A stretch of 64,000 nucleotides of DNA from Hydractinia symbiolongicarpus. Taxonomy: Eukaryota; Cnidaria; Hydrozoa; Anthoathecata; Hydractiniidae. Location of the stretch: contig NC_079878.1 in NCBI RefSeq assembly GCF_029227915.1, positions 14,012,001 through 14,076,000 of the forward strand. The letters run 5' to 3'. The position numbers and the translations under genes are program-made. Shown here one piece after another: positions 1 to 10,963 of the stretch. Within the stretch, counting starts at the first letter, position 1; each line of letters starts with the position of its first letter. The notes below the pieces were generated by a model that saw only the letters and a list, made by a program, of their open reading frames with translations, was not told where the DNA came from and ran no database searches.

Positions 1-290
1 ATAAATATAAACTGACTACTTTATTGGAAAAGAAGGGAATATCTTCTTCAAGAGAAAGCACACGTTGTGGAAACTTCGATCAGTACACACGGGAGCGAAA
101 TTCGCTCTCTTATAGTGAAAATGGGAAGCTTGTTATCCCAGGAGCCGGTTGAAAAACTTAAACAAAGCTTTGTACCGGATTTTTCCACAGAAAGTAACAA
201 AAAAAGTAAAAAGCTTCCAAAGTCAATGTTTTCAAAAACTCGAACTCTGGATAGGTATTTTTTTAAGGTCTCGCATTTTAGCATGAACTA
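1..290. other. AT-rich flank, no gene recognised
   Basis: Two short overlapping open frames lie here on opposite strands. Neither shows a known domain or a convincing pair of splice sites, so I see no supportable gene. A distal exon of a gene outside the window cannot be excluded. Confidence 0.3.
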
Positions 291-299
291 ATGAGATTA

Positions 300-660
300 C
301 TTTGCGGGGTCAGAAATGCAACAATGCACGACAATTTGCCGGTCGTACATATTTCCAGCATTGGTTTTTTTTGCCTCCTTGTTTGGTTGTTACCACGAAG
401 TAAGGGATACGAAGCAAAAGTTCTCCCTTCCGTGAAAAATCAACTCTGCGGGGGACCAGGAATGAAGCTGCGCACAGCCATTTTAAACAAACAAATAAGG
501 CTATTATTAAATAGACTTATTCGGTAAACCGTGAATCAATCCACGGGTTCGCGCATCCTCTATATATCGCCTCAGACATGACTTTCGACTCACGTTCAGA
601 CAGACAGAGTACGGGTTTTAGTAAGGAGACTAATCTTTAGCCCGTAGAAAATCTAACATA
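300..660 (-). mobile_element. decayed head-to-tail Helitron-like mini-units
   Basis: Read on the - strand, a unit starts with TCTCCTTAC at 629, directly after an AG-ending copy (GATTAG, 635-630), and ends near 516. A hairpin at about 529-546 (CCGTGGATTGATTCACGG) lies just before the end. The next unit begins at 515 with TCTATTTAATAATAGCC, which matches the start of the better-preserved units at 26.5 kb and 37.4 kb. The 3' ends here read AAG or TTAG rather than CTAG, so this is an old array. The family assignment comes from those two loci; the outer borders are not clear. Confidence 0.5.
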
Positions 661-2895
661 GGATGACATAACATGTAACGATAACCAAAACAAGCCGTTT
701 ATTTAAGTCTTAAAGTGAGTGAACGTAAACGTCTTTTTATGACCGCGGCAAAAAAAATATTTGAATTATCGGTCGATGTCTTCTGAAAGCGTCCTTTAAG
801 TATTACTGCGAGGATAGAATTCAATTATTAATTAGACTTTACTGAAAGAATTTAATACTTTGCGTCTACTGGAATAGTCCTTATTGATATCGTCGCGATA
901 ATACGTTACTTTAGCATTTAATAGATTCTAAAATGTCTCACCGAAATAGCCTGGAATTGAGGTCATTACGATATTATGCTACCATTAAATAGAAATTATT
1001 GTATAACTTCTACTGAAATACGGGTTTCATTCAACTGAAATACGCGTTTTAAGAATAGCACGGCCTTATTTAATTTTCCCAGAAGTGGAGCAAGGCAGCA
1101 CAATGACAGACCGTTCTCGGTAGCAAAGCCTACAAAAAGTGCTAAAATGTAAAGGCTAAAATGTAGAGACTCTTTTTAGAGAATTACAGTTTACCTTGGG
1201 ATGTTTTTTTTTATTCTTATATATCAGCATCTCATTTAAGCCTCTCAAGTCTTGTTTTATAGCAAAATTATATAAGTTCCAAACATGCCAAATCCAAGGT
1301 ATTTCGGAAATTCGCGATTTATAACAGGATACTAGGTCTAGAATTTAATACTGGTGCCCAAATGTAGACGAAAACCTGTCGAGATAAGCAATAAATCTCT
1401 CAAAACTCCTTTTGGGATCTTCTTTTATGCTTCACTACCAAGAACAGTAAGTTAGGCAAAGTCAAACCTGCACCACTTACGAAAAAGATTAAGTATAGCT
1501 GCGCTAATTCCGAAAAGGCTAATAGCATGGAATCGAGGCTGTTAATATATTACGCTAATTATGCCATGACATCTTCAAATATTACTGACGCACACACCTT
1601 GTCGCACCACAAGTCAAAAATTTTTGCCATTTAAGTTCGCAAATCCCGTAAAACAGGAAATCTTAAGATCAAAACACTTTACAATTGCAGGTAAGTGTAC
1701 CACCTAGTTTTTAAGCAGAACCGATTTTCAAATCGATGGTTTCCCTTGAATTACGCCCTTATACTCGTCCTAGAAATTTCGCATCAGGAAGATGATTCAG
1801 CCTTAAAAAATTCGTTTTGCTTAATCCACACACGCGACGCTTGAGAAACATTAAAAGTCGAAAACGCGCCGTGTTATTCAGCTATTTGGTTTGGCGTTGA
1901 GCCTCATATTTTGCCTAGAAAGGAATAACTATTAATATCCTCGTCAATTTTTTTCTCTATAACTTCCTAAACGAATACATTGAGGACTCAGCACATTTGA
2001 CGTTGTCGCATCTGGATTTACGCTTGCAAATTGTGCCAACCGAGTTGTGTCACAGAATCCCAGGTATAACAGAGTAAACAGACATAAATTTATTTAACGT
2101 CAATTAAAAGGATACAAATGGAAATGTCACCTCTTGTATGAAGTCATGTATAGGATTTGATAGAAGAGTACGACTACACTTGGCTAAATTGACGATATAA
2201 AAATAAATAGATCTAATAAAAATAATAAGACTTCAGGCTGTGAAGAAAATGAGTTCAGACTTTCAGCTTCCTTTATACCGGAAGCATATCCCACAAATTT
2301 GCTCCAATGTAGAATACCGTCTGTAGACCATGTCGTGCGTTGCAATTAGGTCTACCTGTCAATTTACATAAATCTGTCGTCCTATAATACAAGTAGCTGC
2401 ATAAAAACAGGATTGCAAATGAGTTTTCGTACGTATTGTTGGTCGGACACTGTAGTTGACAAGCAAGAAGGCTTTTATGGAAAAAATATGTAACAATTTG
2501 GACACTTTCTTCGTTTATTGAAAACAGTTTTCAATATGTCATAGTATTTGACGCCATTCTTTTCAAGTATAATTAATCTTGCTGCACGCTGACGTAACAA
2601 TGGCGACATATTTTTAACAATTTCCAACGGTTCTACCAATTTCCATATGAACGGTTAAAACATTTGAAGGGTACACTAAAAAATGAAAAAAAAAATGCAT
2701 AAGCAGACCTGCAAAATATGGATAATAAAACGTAAAAGTTCTAAACCTACATTTAATAATTTACATTCTATTTGATCTTCTCGTATTTAAGTTACTCCAG
2801 AGTGGCCACTTATTTCCAAAAAAATAAAGGAGCTTCCAGAAGTTCTCTGTCCTTTCTCCAGAAAAAATTCGTTTGACAAAAACAGAAATTTCAAT
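661..2895. other. intergenic AT-rich DNA without recognisable features
   Basis: No open frame of useful length, no splice-bounded exon and no clear repeat was found in this stretch. Confidence 0.4.
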
Positions 2896-2899
2896 AAGC

Positions 2900-4010
2900 A
2901 AAATAATAATAAGATCACAACTCACTCAGTATTTTGTGTCACATATCTAAATGAACAAATAATGAGTGATGCAATTCTATCTTATCAATCCAAAATAATA
3001 ATAAGATCACAACTCACTCAGTATTTTGTGTCACATATCTAAATGAACAAATACTGAGTGATGCAATTCTATCCTATCAATCCATAATCCATCACACATC
3101 TAAATGAACAAATACTGAGTGATGCAATTCTATCCTATCAATCCAAAATAATAATAAGATCACAACTCACTCAGTATTTGTTGTCACACATCTTAATGAA
3201 CAAATACTGAGTGATGCAATTCTATCCTATCAATCCATAATAATAATAAGATCACAACTCACTCAGTATTTGTTGTCACACATCTTAATGAACAAATACT
3301 GAGTGATGCAATTCTATCCTATCAATCCAAAATAATAATAAGATCACAACTCACTCAGTATTTGGTGTCACATATCTAAATGAACAGATACTGAGTGATG
3401 CAATTCTATCCTTTTAATCCATAATAATAATAAGATCACAACTTACTCAGTATTTGGTGTCACATATGAACAAATACTGAGTGATGCAATTCTATCCTAT
3501 CAATCCAAAATAATAATAAGATCACAACTCACTCAGTATTTGGTGTCACATATCTAAATGAACAGATACTGAGTGATGCAATTCTATCCTTTTAATCCAT
3601 AATAATAATAAGATCACAACTCACTCAGTATTTGGTGTCACATATCTATATGAACAAATACTGAGTGATGCAATTCTATCCTATCAATCCAAAATAATAA
3701 TAAGATCACAACTCACTCAGTATTTGGTGTCACATATCTATAAGAACAAATACTGAGTGATGCAATTCTATCCTTTCAATCCATAATAATAATAAGATCA
3801 CAACTCACTCAGTATTTGGTGTCACATATCTATCTGAACAAATACTGAGTGATGCAATTCTATCCTATCAATCCAAAATATTAACAAGATCAAAACTCGC
3901 TCAGTATATCGTATCACACATCTAGAAGAACAAATACTGAGTGATGCAATTCTATCCTATTAATCTAAAAGAATAATAATATCACAATTGACTCAGTATA
4001 TCGTATAATT
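2900..4010. repeat. ~92-bp tandem satellite, about 12 units, with internal inverted repeat
   Basis: Units of about 92 bp repeat with high identity. Each contains CTCAGTATTTG and, roughly 25 bases on, its inverse CAAATACTGAG, so each unit could form a hairpin. The unit boundary alternates strictly between 'aatccaaaat' and 'aatccataat' from about 2990 to 3870, giving a two-unit higher-order period of about 183 bp. One unit near 3080-3145 is shortened. The last two units, after about 3870, are diverged (the core becomes CTCAGTATATCG), as expected for array edges. No open frame is present. Confidence 0.9.
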
Positions 4011-5800
4011 AATTGGATTAATCCAAAATATTATTAAGATTATAACAGGCTGAGGTCACTATAAAGTGTTTCATGGTAAATATATAAACGTCACAATATT
4101 TCGGAGAAGTCTTCCATTTACAAAAGTAAATGCTTTAATTATGAATCGTAATACCATCTATCTTGTGTCTTCTGAAGGTTGAAAAACAAATTTAACTGAT
4201 TGAGAAAGGAAATATATAGCTACTGCTTTTTTTCTTTCAATTTTATCAGCTTTCCTTTAGAAGCCTAGATTACCAAAGCAGTCTCTGCTCTGTGAAATAA
4301 TAGTTACCCGCCAAAAATAAAAATTAACAGTGGATTAATATTACTCCAGATAATTATAAACAAAAAACCATACCTTTTTAGACTTTATTGGCTTTTACAA
4401 CCAAGAAATAGAAAAGAGAGATATGCCGTAATCTTTCGGTACACAAAGAAAGTATAGCTTAAGATCGCTGTATTGTGTTATATATAAAATATAGCAATTG
4501 AAACTAAATCGTGGTAAAAAATTATTGTCCGTTTATTATAAAAAACATAAATTTCAATAGCTTTTGTGATCGTTAGCGCTTTTTAGCTTGAATGTTACAA
4601 GAACAAAAGGCTTCATCATGTCTTATTGTTATGGTTCACGCATGATGATAACAATAGAAAACAATTAAGGATACTATAAGGGTATAGACACATATTCAGT
4701 ATATTCATTATTTCTCAAAAATTATCTTTTTCTTCAAAATTATTTATTGAATATAAAAGCAAATTAAATTGTCTATAGGATATATAAATATAAAATTTGA
4801 ATTTTTTCCCCGTCCGTTTTATTTTTTTTCTGCGTCATATTAATCAATCACTATAGCATTACCATAGCAACAATACTTTGTCACATTTTTTCAAAAAAGC
4901 GTGTCGTTTGTTTTTTCCGTTTTAAAAATGTGAAAAAAATGAATTTTTGCTCGCTCTTTTGTGTTTTAACCTCACTTTTTCTTTAAATAATCAAAATATA
5001 CATAAAATGTGACAAAGTCATTTGCAGCAGGAATCGATGAGCTCGTGTGCAAAGTGGAGGGGAGTTTTTGACATTTTACGTCATGTATACATCGTGAAAA
5101 ACAAACATCTAAAATTCCTCGTAAAAGAGTTTTTTGCAACCTGACCTTTGCTACAATAGATATATATATATATACCCTGTTAAAAGAAAAATCTGTTGTG
5201 CTGAATGTCAGTTGGTATAAAAAAACAAACAAACTTTCAAAACAAATTAAAATTAAAGAGAATAAAAAAAAATGACTCTAGAACACGCTAGAAGAAAACT
5301 GATCAAGGAAAAGGTTTTCTTGCAACATTAAATCTACGAAAAAAGTTTAAAAAGTATGCTGAATAATTTAGCTTGTTTAGATAATATCCACACTGTGATC
5401 GTTAGAACTTGTAGAATGTTCAAAGTGAGATTCACACAGTGAGATTTTTTGTAAAAAAATTATATTTATACCCTCACAGTATCCTTAAGTTGAAATGTAA
5501 ACAAAAGATATGTGAAGGTTCTATGCGAAGTTCTATTATGTAGATTTGAGGTTGTTATGCAAGGTTGTAAACTTTGCGTACACGTAAGAATACATTTAAG
5601 CGGTACTGTAAATTGTGTACACATGACCCACTTATGATGGTTTCTACTGGTAACATGAAAGAATAAGTCTATAGTTACACTGATTAAGCACATTTTATGA
5701 AAAATTGTATGCTAAACAAAATGTATGCAGGCTTAAAGTAATCTATACACAGATAACAATGTTTCAGTCATCATTATATTGCCACAGAATAACTCTATAG
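4011..5800. other. AT-rich intergenic DNA
   Basis: Only short open frames without known motifs are present. I see no repeat structure beyond simple A/T runs. Confidence 0.35.
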
Positions 5801-5805
5801 CTAGC

Positions 5806-6070
5806 TCTAGTTAGTATTGAAGTATCATTTACTAGCCATATTGCTAGCTAGCTAGCTAGCTATATATTTCTCAAAGCATTCAGCCTACCCACTTCCAATT
5901 CCTAGCAAAACTCATCCAGCAGCTAGAGCTGAAAGCCAGAGGCACAGCTCAGCTAGCTGGATAACATAACATAAATATAAATTGCTTCCATTTACCAACG
6001 AGATAAAGAAACTTGTGGGTAGCCACGAGATTAAAGAAATACATATATGAGCTAGCTCTAGCTAGCTAGG
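5806..6070. repeat. AGCT-rich low-complexity patch
   Basis: Several runs of the palindromic tetramer AGCT/GCTA occur, for example around 5848-5863 and 6050-6070, separated by unique sequence. This is simple-sequence DNA with no coding signal. Confidence 0.6.
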
Positions 6071-6268
6071 TGAAAAGACTTGACAGTGAACAGAAACAAA
6101 TATATGTATGGCTTAGCTAAATAATATAAAAGTCCACATCAACTAATGACCTTCGTGTACTACTTACCAAAATAAATAAGCAGTAGCAGTTTATATAGCT
6201 GCTCTTGCTCGTCGTCCGCCTCAAGGTGCCATTTTAGAAATGTAAAAAATTACACGGCAGCCGGAAAT

Positions 6269-6415
6269 GATGCAAATCTATCCGATAGCGATGCAAATCT
6301 ATCCGATAACGATGCAAATCTATCCGATAGCGATGCAAATCTATCCGGTACCGATGCAAGTCTATCCGAACGATGCAAATCTATCCGAAAAGTGATGCAA
6401 ATCTATCCGAAAATG
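6269..6415. repeat. 20-21 bp minisatellite, seven copies
   Basis: Seven copies of a unit close to GATGCAAATCTATCCGATAG follow head to tail, with small changes at the 3' end of each unit. The array runs directly into the ATT microsatellite. The repeated ATGCAAAT core is identical to the octamer bound by POU/Oct factors; that is a sequence match only, with no evidence of function. Confidence 0.85.
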
Positions 6416-6428
6416 AAAAAGCATATTC

Positions 6429-6574
<146 letters not shown>

Positions 6575-6762
6575 AAAACATCAGTGAAAAACAACAAAAT
6601 AATCTTACCTTGTATATAAATATTTTTAGTTAAAATCTTCACAAAACGCCCAAAGTATAAGGGCCTTAACATAATATTTAGACTATAATATACAGAGAAA
6701 TTGACAATCTTGCTGATATAAACTCAAACAATTATGCATGAATTTGGTACTAATTTTAAAAT

Positions 6763-7132
6763 TTGCATAAGCAGGACTATCAATAAGGGGGAGAGCAATT
6801 GCTCTTGCTCACACAAAGGCTGGACCAATTCTGAGAAAGGAGAAACTAGCTGAGCTATTAATTGCTCCCCCAATTCCAAAAAAAGTTTTTCTAGCTGAGC
6901 AATATCAATTCATCTCACATGGAAATCAATGTTCTCTTTCTTATTATTTACAGTAAATAAAAAATATATATAAAAAAGATAAAATAAAATAAATAAAAAA
7001 GACTTTGCGATAAAATATGCGTTTATAATCTTATTCTAATTATTCAAATTGCTCGCCCAGTCTAAATTATTGTAACCTTGGGGGAGCGATTTATTGCTCT
7101 GGTGTTATTTTCTTATTGATGGGCCTGCATAA
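6763..7132. mobile_element. short TIR element (MITE-like), about 370 bp
   Basis: The left end reads GCATAAGCAGGACTATCAAT and the right end, inverted, reads TTATGCAGGCCCATCAATAAG, so the termini are imperfect inverted repeats of about 22 bp. The interior has repeated GAGCAATTGCTC-type motifs and no open frame. This is the layout of a non-autonomous DNA transposon. The superfamily is not determined and the target duplication is not clear. Confidence 0.5.
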
Positions 7133-8046
7133 GTTATATGTCATAGCTATACTGAATCTCCTCTGACAGGGGTGGCAGAATACAGGGCGTGTTGCAATTT
7201 TACCTTAAGTATATATACCAAAAAAACAGTTAAATTTAGAAAACCCTACACCCAAGACGAAATTCCTTATCGTTACTAACCTAAATTTTAAAAATTGTAC
7301 CTCCTTTCCACCTAAAATTTCTTATAGAATTCAAAAATCGTGTTAGTTTTTTACAATTTAGCTAGCGTAATTAAACATATAAATTAATATTAATCATAAC
7401 GAAGGACGGTGGTACAACAATAATCTGTCTTGTTTTTCACTCGTATTATAACTATTTTAGCGAAAGTAGCTAATTTTTGTTATAAATCACATAAAATTTC
7501 AACTTTTGTTTAACCACGTAACTATTTTTGTGATTAAAAAATTAGCGTATCGCGCATTTTAGTTTAACCGCAACAAATTACCATGAACAAAGAATCAACT
7601 TCCAGTGGCCTTACCAATGGTGGTCCTAAAGTAACGTTATTGATTCACCTTGTTTAGTTTAATTGTAGATGGACATAAAGCAACAAAAAAAATAACATCA
7701 TTAATTATCTTCTATGCTCATTATATTTTCACGAGATGTGATGAGGAAGTGTTTGTTTTGTTTTCTTTTTTTTTCTTCTGCTTGGTATTATTTTTCTGTT
7801 TTTGTGGAAATTAGGGTCGATCGGGTCCATAGAACAACTAATTAAGTTGGAGTTGCCTAAAACATTAATATATATAATACAACTTCCTGAATCATACAAT
7901 GGCAATTGATTTTACACTAAGAGATTTCAATGTTCATGCATAGTCATAGGGGGCAACTAATCCATGCTCTAGAAAAACCTCTTATTGCTATATTTTATGC
8001 CTTTTTATGCATGTGCGATCACACAAGCTCTGTTGACTTCTTATGC
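7133..8046. other. AT-rich intergenic DNA
   Basis: No gene, RNA or repeat structure is recognised between the TIR element and the SINE. Confidence 0.35.
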
Positions 8047-8047
8047 A

Positions 8048-8397
8048 TGTGGCGTCGTAGATTAGTAGTTATAGCTCTCGTACTCTGTGCGGAAGACCAG
8101 GGTTCGAGTCCTCTTGACGGCGATTCAACATGGGCGAGTGAATGCTACCATAGCCCCAGGTTAACCCAAACCATGCGAGGAAAATTGGAAAGATGGCACA
8201 CTGTGTGGGCTGTTGGATGTTGCCAGGAGTTTTCTAGTAGAGCGCGGGCCTTAATTGGGTCTGCGTAGCTCAAAATGAGATTAAATACTCTAGGACTCTC
8301 CACCTAAGCCATGGCCCCTCCTGGAAATAATAGGCAGGGTATATCCCACAATATTTGTGAGGCTGGCCATTTAAAATATGTACATCTATCTATCTAT
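8048..8397 (+). mobile_element. tRNA-derived SINE with TCTA tail
   Basis: The head (about 8048-8120) has an A-box-like stretch near TAGATTAGTAGTTATAGC and a perfect B box GGTTCGAGTCC, as in RNA polymerase III promoters of tRNA genes. A roughly 250-bp body follows, and the element ends in short TCTA repeats (ATCTATCTATCTATGG). No good tRNA cloverleaf can be drawn, so this is a SINE and not a tRNA gene. The body from 8180 onward is repeated at 10875 because the tandem-duplication breakpoint lies inside this element. Confidence 0.8.
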
Positions 8398-8799
8398 GGT
8401 TTTACTGTGGAAAATCTTTGCTGATGCGTCTTATTATTTTATCTATGTCGGCAAATGCTGAGTGCTGGCACGAATCACAAAGGCTGCTTCAATTGTGGTT
8501 ACTTCTTTACAATATGTACAAATAATACATTAGTACAGCTTAAAACTAGCCTTTTACACAAATGCAAAGAAATTAGTTCTATGGGCAACCCAGGCAATTT
8601 TTTTTACATAGGTTGTTTGGTAAAATAAAAATAACTAAAGGTAAAAATATTAGCATGCGCAAGCAAAGACTTCTTTTGAAAAATGTGTTGCAAAGTTTTT
8701 CTTACACTATATTGAAAGTTACTCTCATCCTAATAAGAAGTTTGTTGGAATATAAGATTTTGTTATATTTTATAATTGTGCAAATTATATATCTCTATA

Positions 8800-9215
8800 A
8801 TAATACAGAGACTGTGTGTGTCTGTAACAGGCAAAGTGGATGTGTTCATTTTCCTTTGATCTAGCCGAAAAAAGTTGTCTGAAATGTTAAATTTTCTGAC
8901 GTTACGGCGCAATGCCAATAACACTACTTTAACGTCAATATCATATATTAAATTAATGAAGCCATTACAGTGCACTAACTTGGAAACAAGGTGGTGACGT
9001 CAACTGGGTCCCTGAATCTGTTTCGGAATGGACAGGTTGATGACGTCATTAAAAACCTTCAAACCCTAATTTCTCTGCAACCATTTGTCAAAAGTACATC
9101 ATCCTATACATTTCTTGATCACTGTTTCAAGATCTATACGATGAAGGCAACATGTATTATAATTTCTAAAAGCGTTCATCAAAAGCACATCATCATATAC
9201 ATCTTCTTGATCAGC
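8800..9215 (+). repeat. dispersed repeat family R1 (copy in duplication unit 1)
   Basis: The stretch beginning near GGCAAAGTGGATGTGTTCAT and running through several TGACGTCA-like motifs is shared with 34929-35300 and, more diverged, with about 14970-15330. A tandem-duplicated copy sits at 11495-11910. There is no open frame. It behaves as a dispersed non-autonomous element of unknown class. Confidence 0.65.
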
Positions 9216-10560
9216 AGTTTAAGCTCTACGCAAGAGAGGTAGCATGAAAACAAGACTCTAATTTTTTTTTGTGGATGGGTTGCTGACGTCATCAAAATTC
9301 AAATGATGCTTCCTTTTTTTATCTTGCTACAGGCTTTATCGAATAGTTCTTTATATAATAAGAAAATACACATGCATACAAATCATACATGTGCTAAACC
9401 ACTTTAAGAACTATTAGTTTAGTTTTAGTTTTGAAGTCTCCCACAACTTTAAAAAAAGTTAATCATCACAATGAAGGAGGGTGTTACAAATTTTCTGTAT
9501 GAATTTTAAAAATAAAGTGGACTATAAGATATGTAGTCTTATCATTAAGAAAAAGCTTGTAATAGGGGAAAGAAATAGAAATCTTTCTAATATAGAAAGT
9601 ATTTGTGTGTGTATAATTTAACTACATTGTTCTAATGTTAAATCTTAAGCCAACTTCCCACAAAAAGACAAGTTGGATTCATATGGAAGAGCTTAAAAAG
9701 CTTTATAAATCTTTTAATTTTTTGAAAAATCTTGATCTGTTATCAAAATTTTTGGACTAAAATTTTTTGCAAATTTGCTTCTTAATGCATGATGTCATAT
9801 AATTGGTATACACAGCACCACTTGAATGTAACATTACATGTACGTGAGTTTTACGACATCACATAATGACATCATGTCTACATACTTAATTGCTTTTCAT
9901 TGCTATTGCTGTGTGTGAACCAAAAATATAGATGTAATAGATCAATTCCTGACACTGCATACAGTGATTTTATGCTTTATATGATCGTTTCTTGTCATTT
10001 AAAAATGAAATATGGGGATTCTTCTGCTTCATAGGTTTTATTGTTATTTTAAAGCGAAATACTCATTTTAAGCACCTAAATTCGTTTCCTCATCATTTGA
10101 AGCTTTGAAGGGTCGTTTTCTTGTCATTTAAAAAGGAAATACAACAATATTAAAGCTTCGTATACGACATATTTTAATAGGACTGTTTGTGTGTTATACA
10201 CATGTTATAGATTATTTTCTTTTGTTGATCCCATGATGCTAATAATAAATAAATATAACAAACAATAGGCTTCGCAAAGTTTACATGAGCTAATTATGTT
10301 TTTTGTGTGGGACATGAACTCTATGTTTTTTTCTACATCAAGGATAGCTCATGTATTTAACAATAGGTTAAGAATAACAACGAATGTTTTGACACTACCG
10401 AAAACCTGTGTGAAGGTGATTAACTATCTTATAAAGTTACACAAGCGGTACTGTAAATGAGGTGCTGTTTTGAGGTGCTGTTTAAAGAAGCCATTGCATT
10501 GTAGATTTTTCAATAAAACAATTTGTGTTATAAGGTCAGATATTATATTTTGTAGCAAGT
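9216..10560. promoter_or_regulatory. upstream region of the M13 gene, copy 1
   Basis: Non-coding AT-rich DNA, duplicated at 11911-13255. A possible 3' splice site (TTTTGTAG, near 10548-10555) sits just before the ATG, so a 5' untranslated exon may lie further upstream. No TATA box could be assigned with confidence. Confidence 0.35.
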
Positions 10561-10567
10561 TATCAAA

Positions 10568-10963
10568 ATGAGTAATACCAGAAGAACAAAATTAACAAGT
10601 GATTCGGATGACAGTACTGAAGATCTGATTATTAAAGATGACCCATCACCTCATGGGATGTTAACTACTGAGCCCAGCCTTAACTATGTTGTTGAAGTTC
10701 CTAATTATACAAGCAAAAAAAAGTGCCAGTCAGTAAACAAAACTCTTTTTTTAGTTGTACTTTTGTTGTTATTGGTTTGCACAATATTTATCTATCTTTA
10801 TTTTCATGAACGCCACATGAACTCACACATTACGAACAAGTATTGCACCTCCGGAGGGTGTGTCGAATCAGCAGGAAAATTGGAAAGATGGCACACTGTG
10901 TGGGCTGTTGGATGTTGCCAGGAGTTTTCTAGTAGAGCGCGGGCCTTAATTGGGTCTGCGTAG
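10568..10963 (+). pseudogene. truncated duplicate of M13 peptidase exon 1 fused to SINE sequence
   Basis: The first 102 residues are identical to the N terminus of the intact M13 gene downstream: cytosolic tail, one membrane anchor (about residues 60-81), and the start of the ectodomain up to GGCVESA. The frame then passes into the SINE and encodes about 30 unrelated residues before a stop. It lacks the whole peptidase domain and the normal donor site. If translated it would be a 131-residue membrane-anchored stub; more likely it is a by-product of the duplication. Confidence 0.85.

Larger units (their letters stand above)
8180..10874 (+). repeat. 2695-bp tandem duplication, copy 1
   Basis: This segment is repeated directly at 10875-13569 with an exact offset of 2695 bases. 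I noticed a single substitution (C at 8673 against G at 11368). It runs from the middle of the SINE through the M13 gene's upstream region and into its first coding exon, stopping after the codons for the membrane anchor. The junction at 10873-10874 has a 2-bp (AG) microhomology between exon and SINE, which suggests a microhomology-mediated origin. The near identity means it is either very recent, actively homogenised, or an assembly duplication. Confidence 0.95.

Noticed and set aside
2900-4010. CRISPR-like array
   Set aside because: Units are near-identical throughout with no variable spacers, and the DNA is clearly eukaryotic.
8048-8120. tRNA gene
   Set aside because: Only the promoter boxes match; it is the head of a SINE that continues for about 350 bp.
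8613-9242. Protein-coding frames repeated at 11308-11937
   Set aside because: They are duplicated only because the whole 2695-bp unit is; they overlap R1 repeat sequence on both strands and show no domain.
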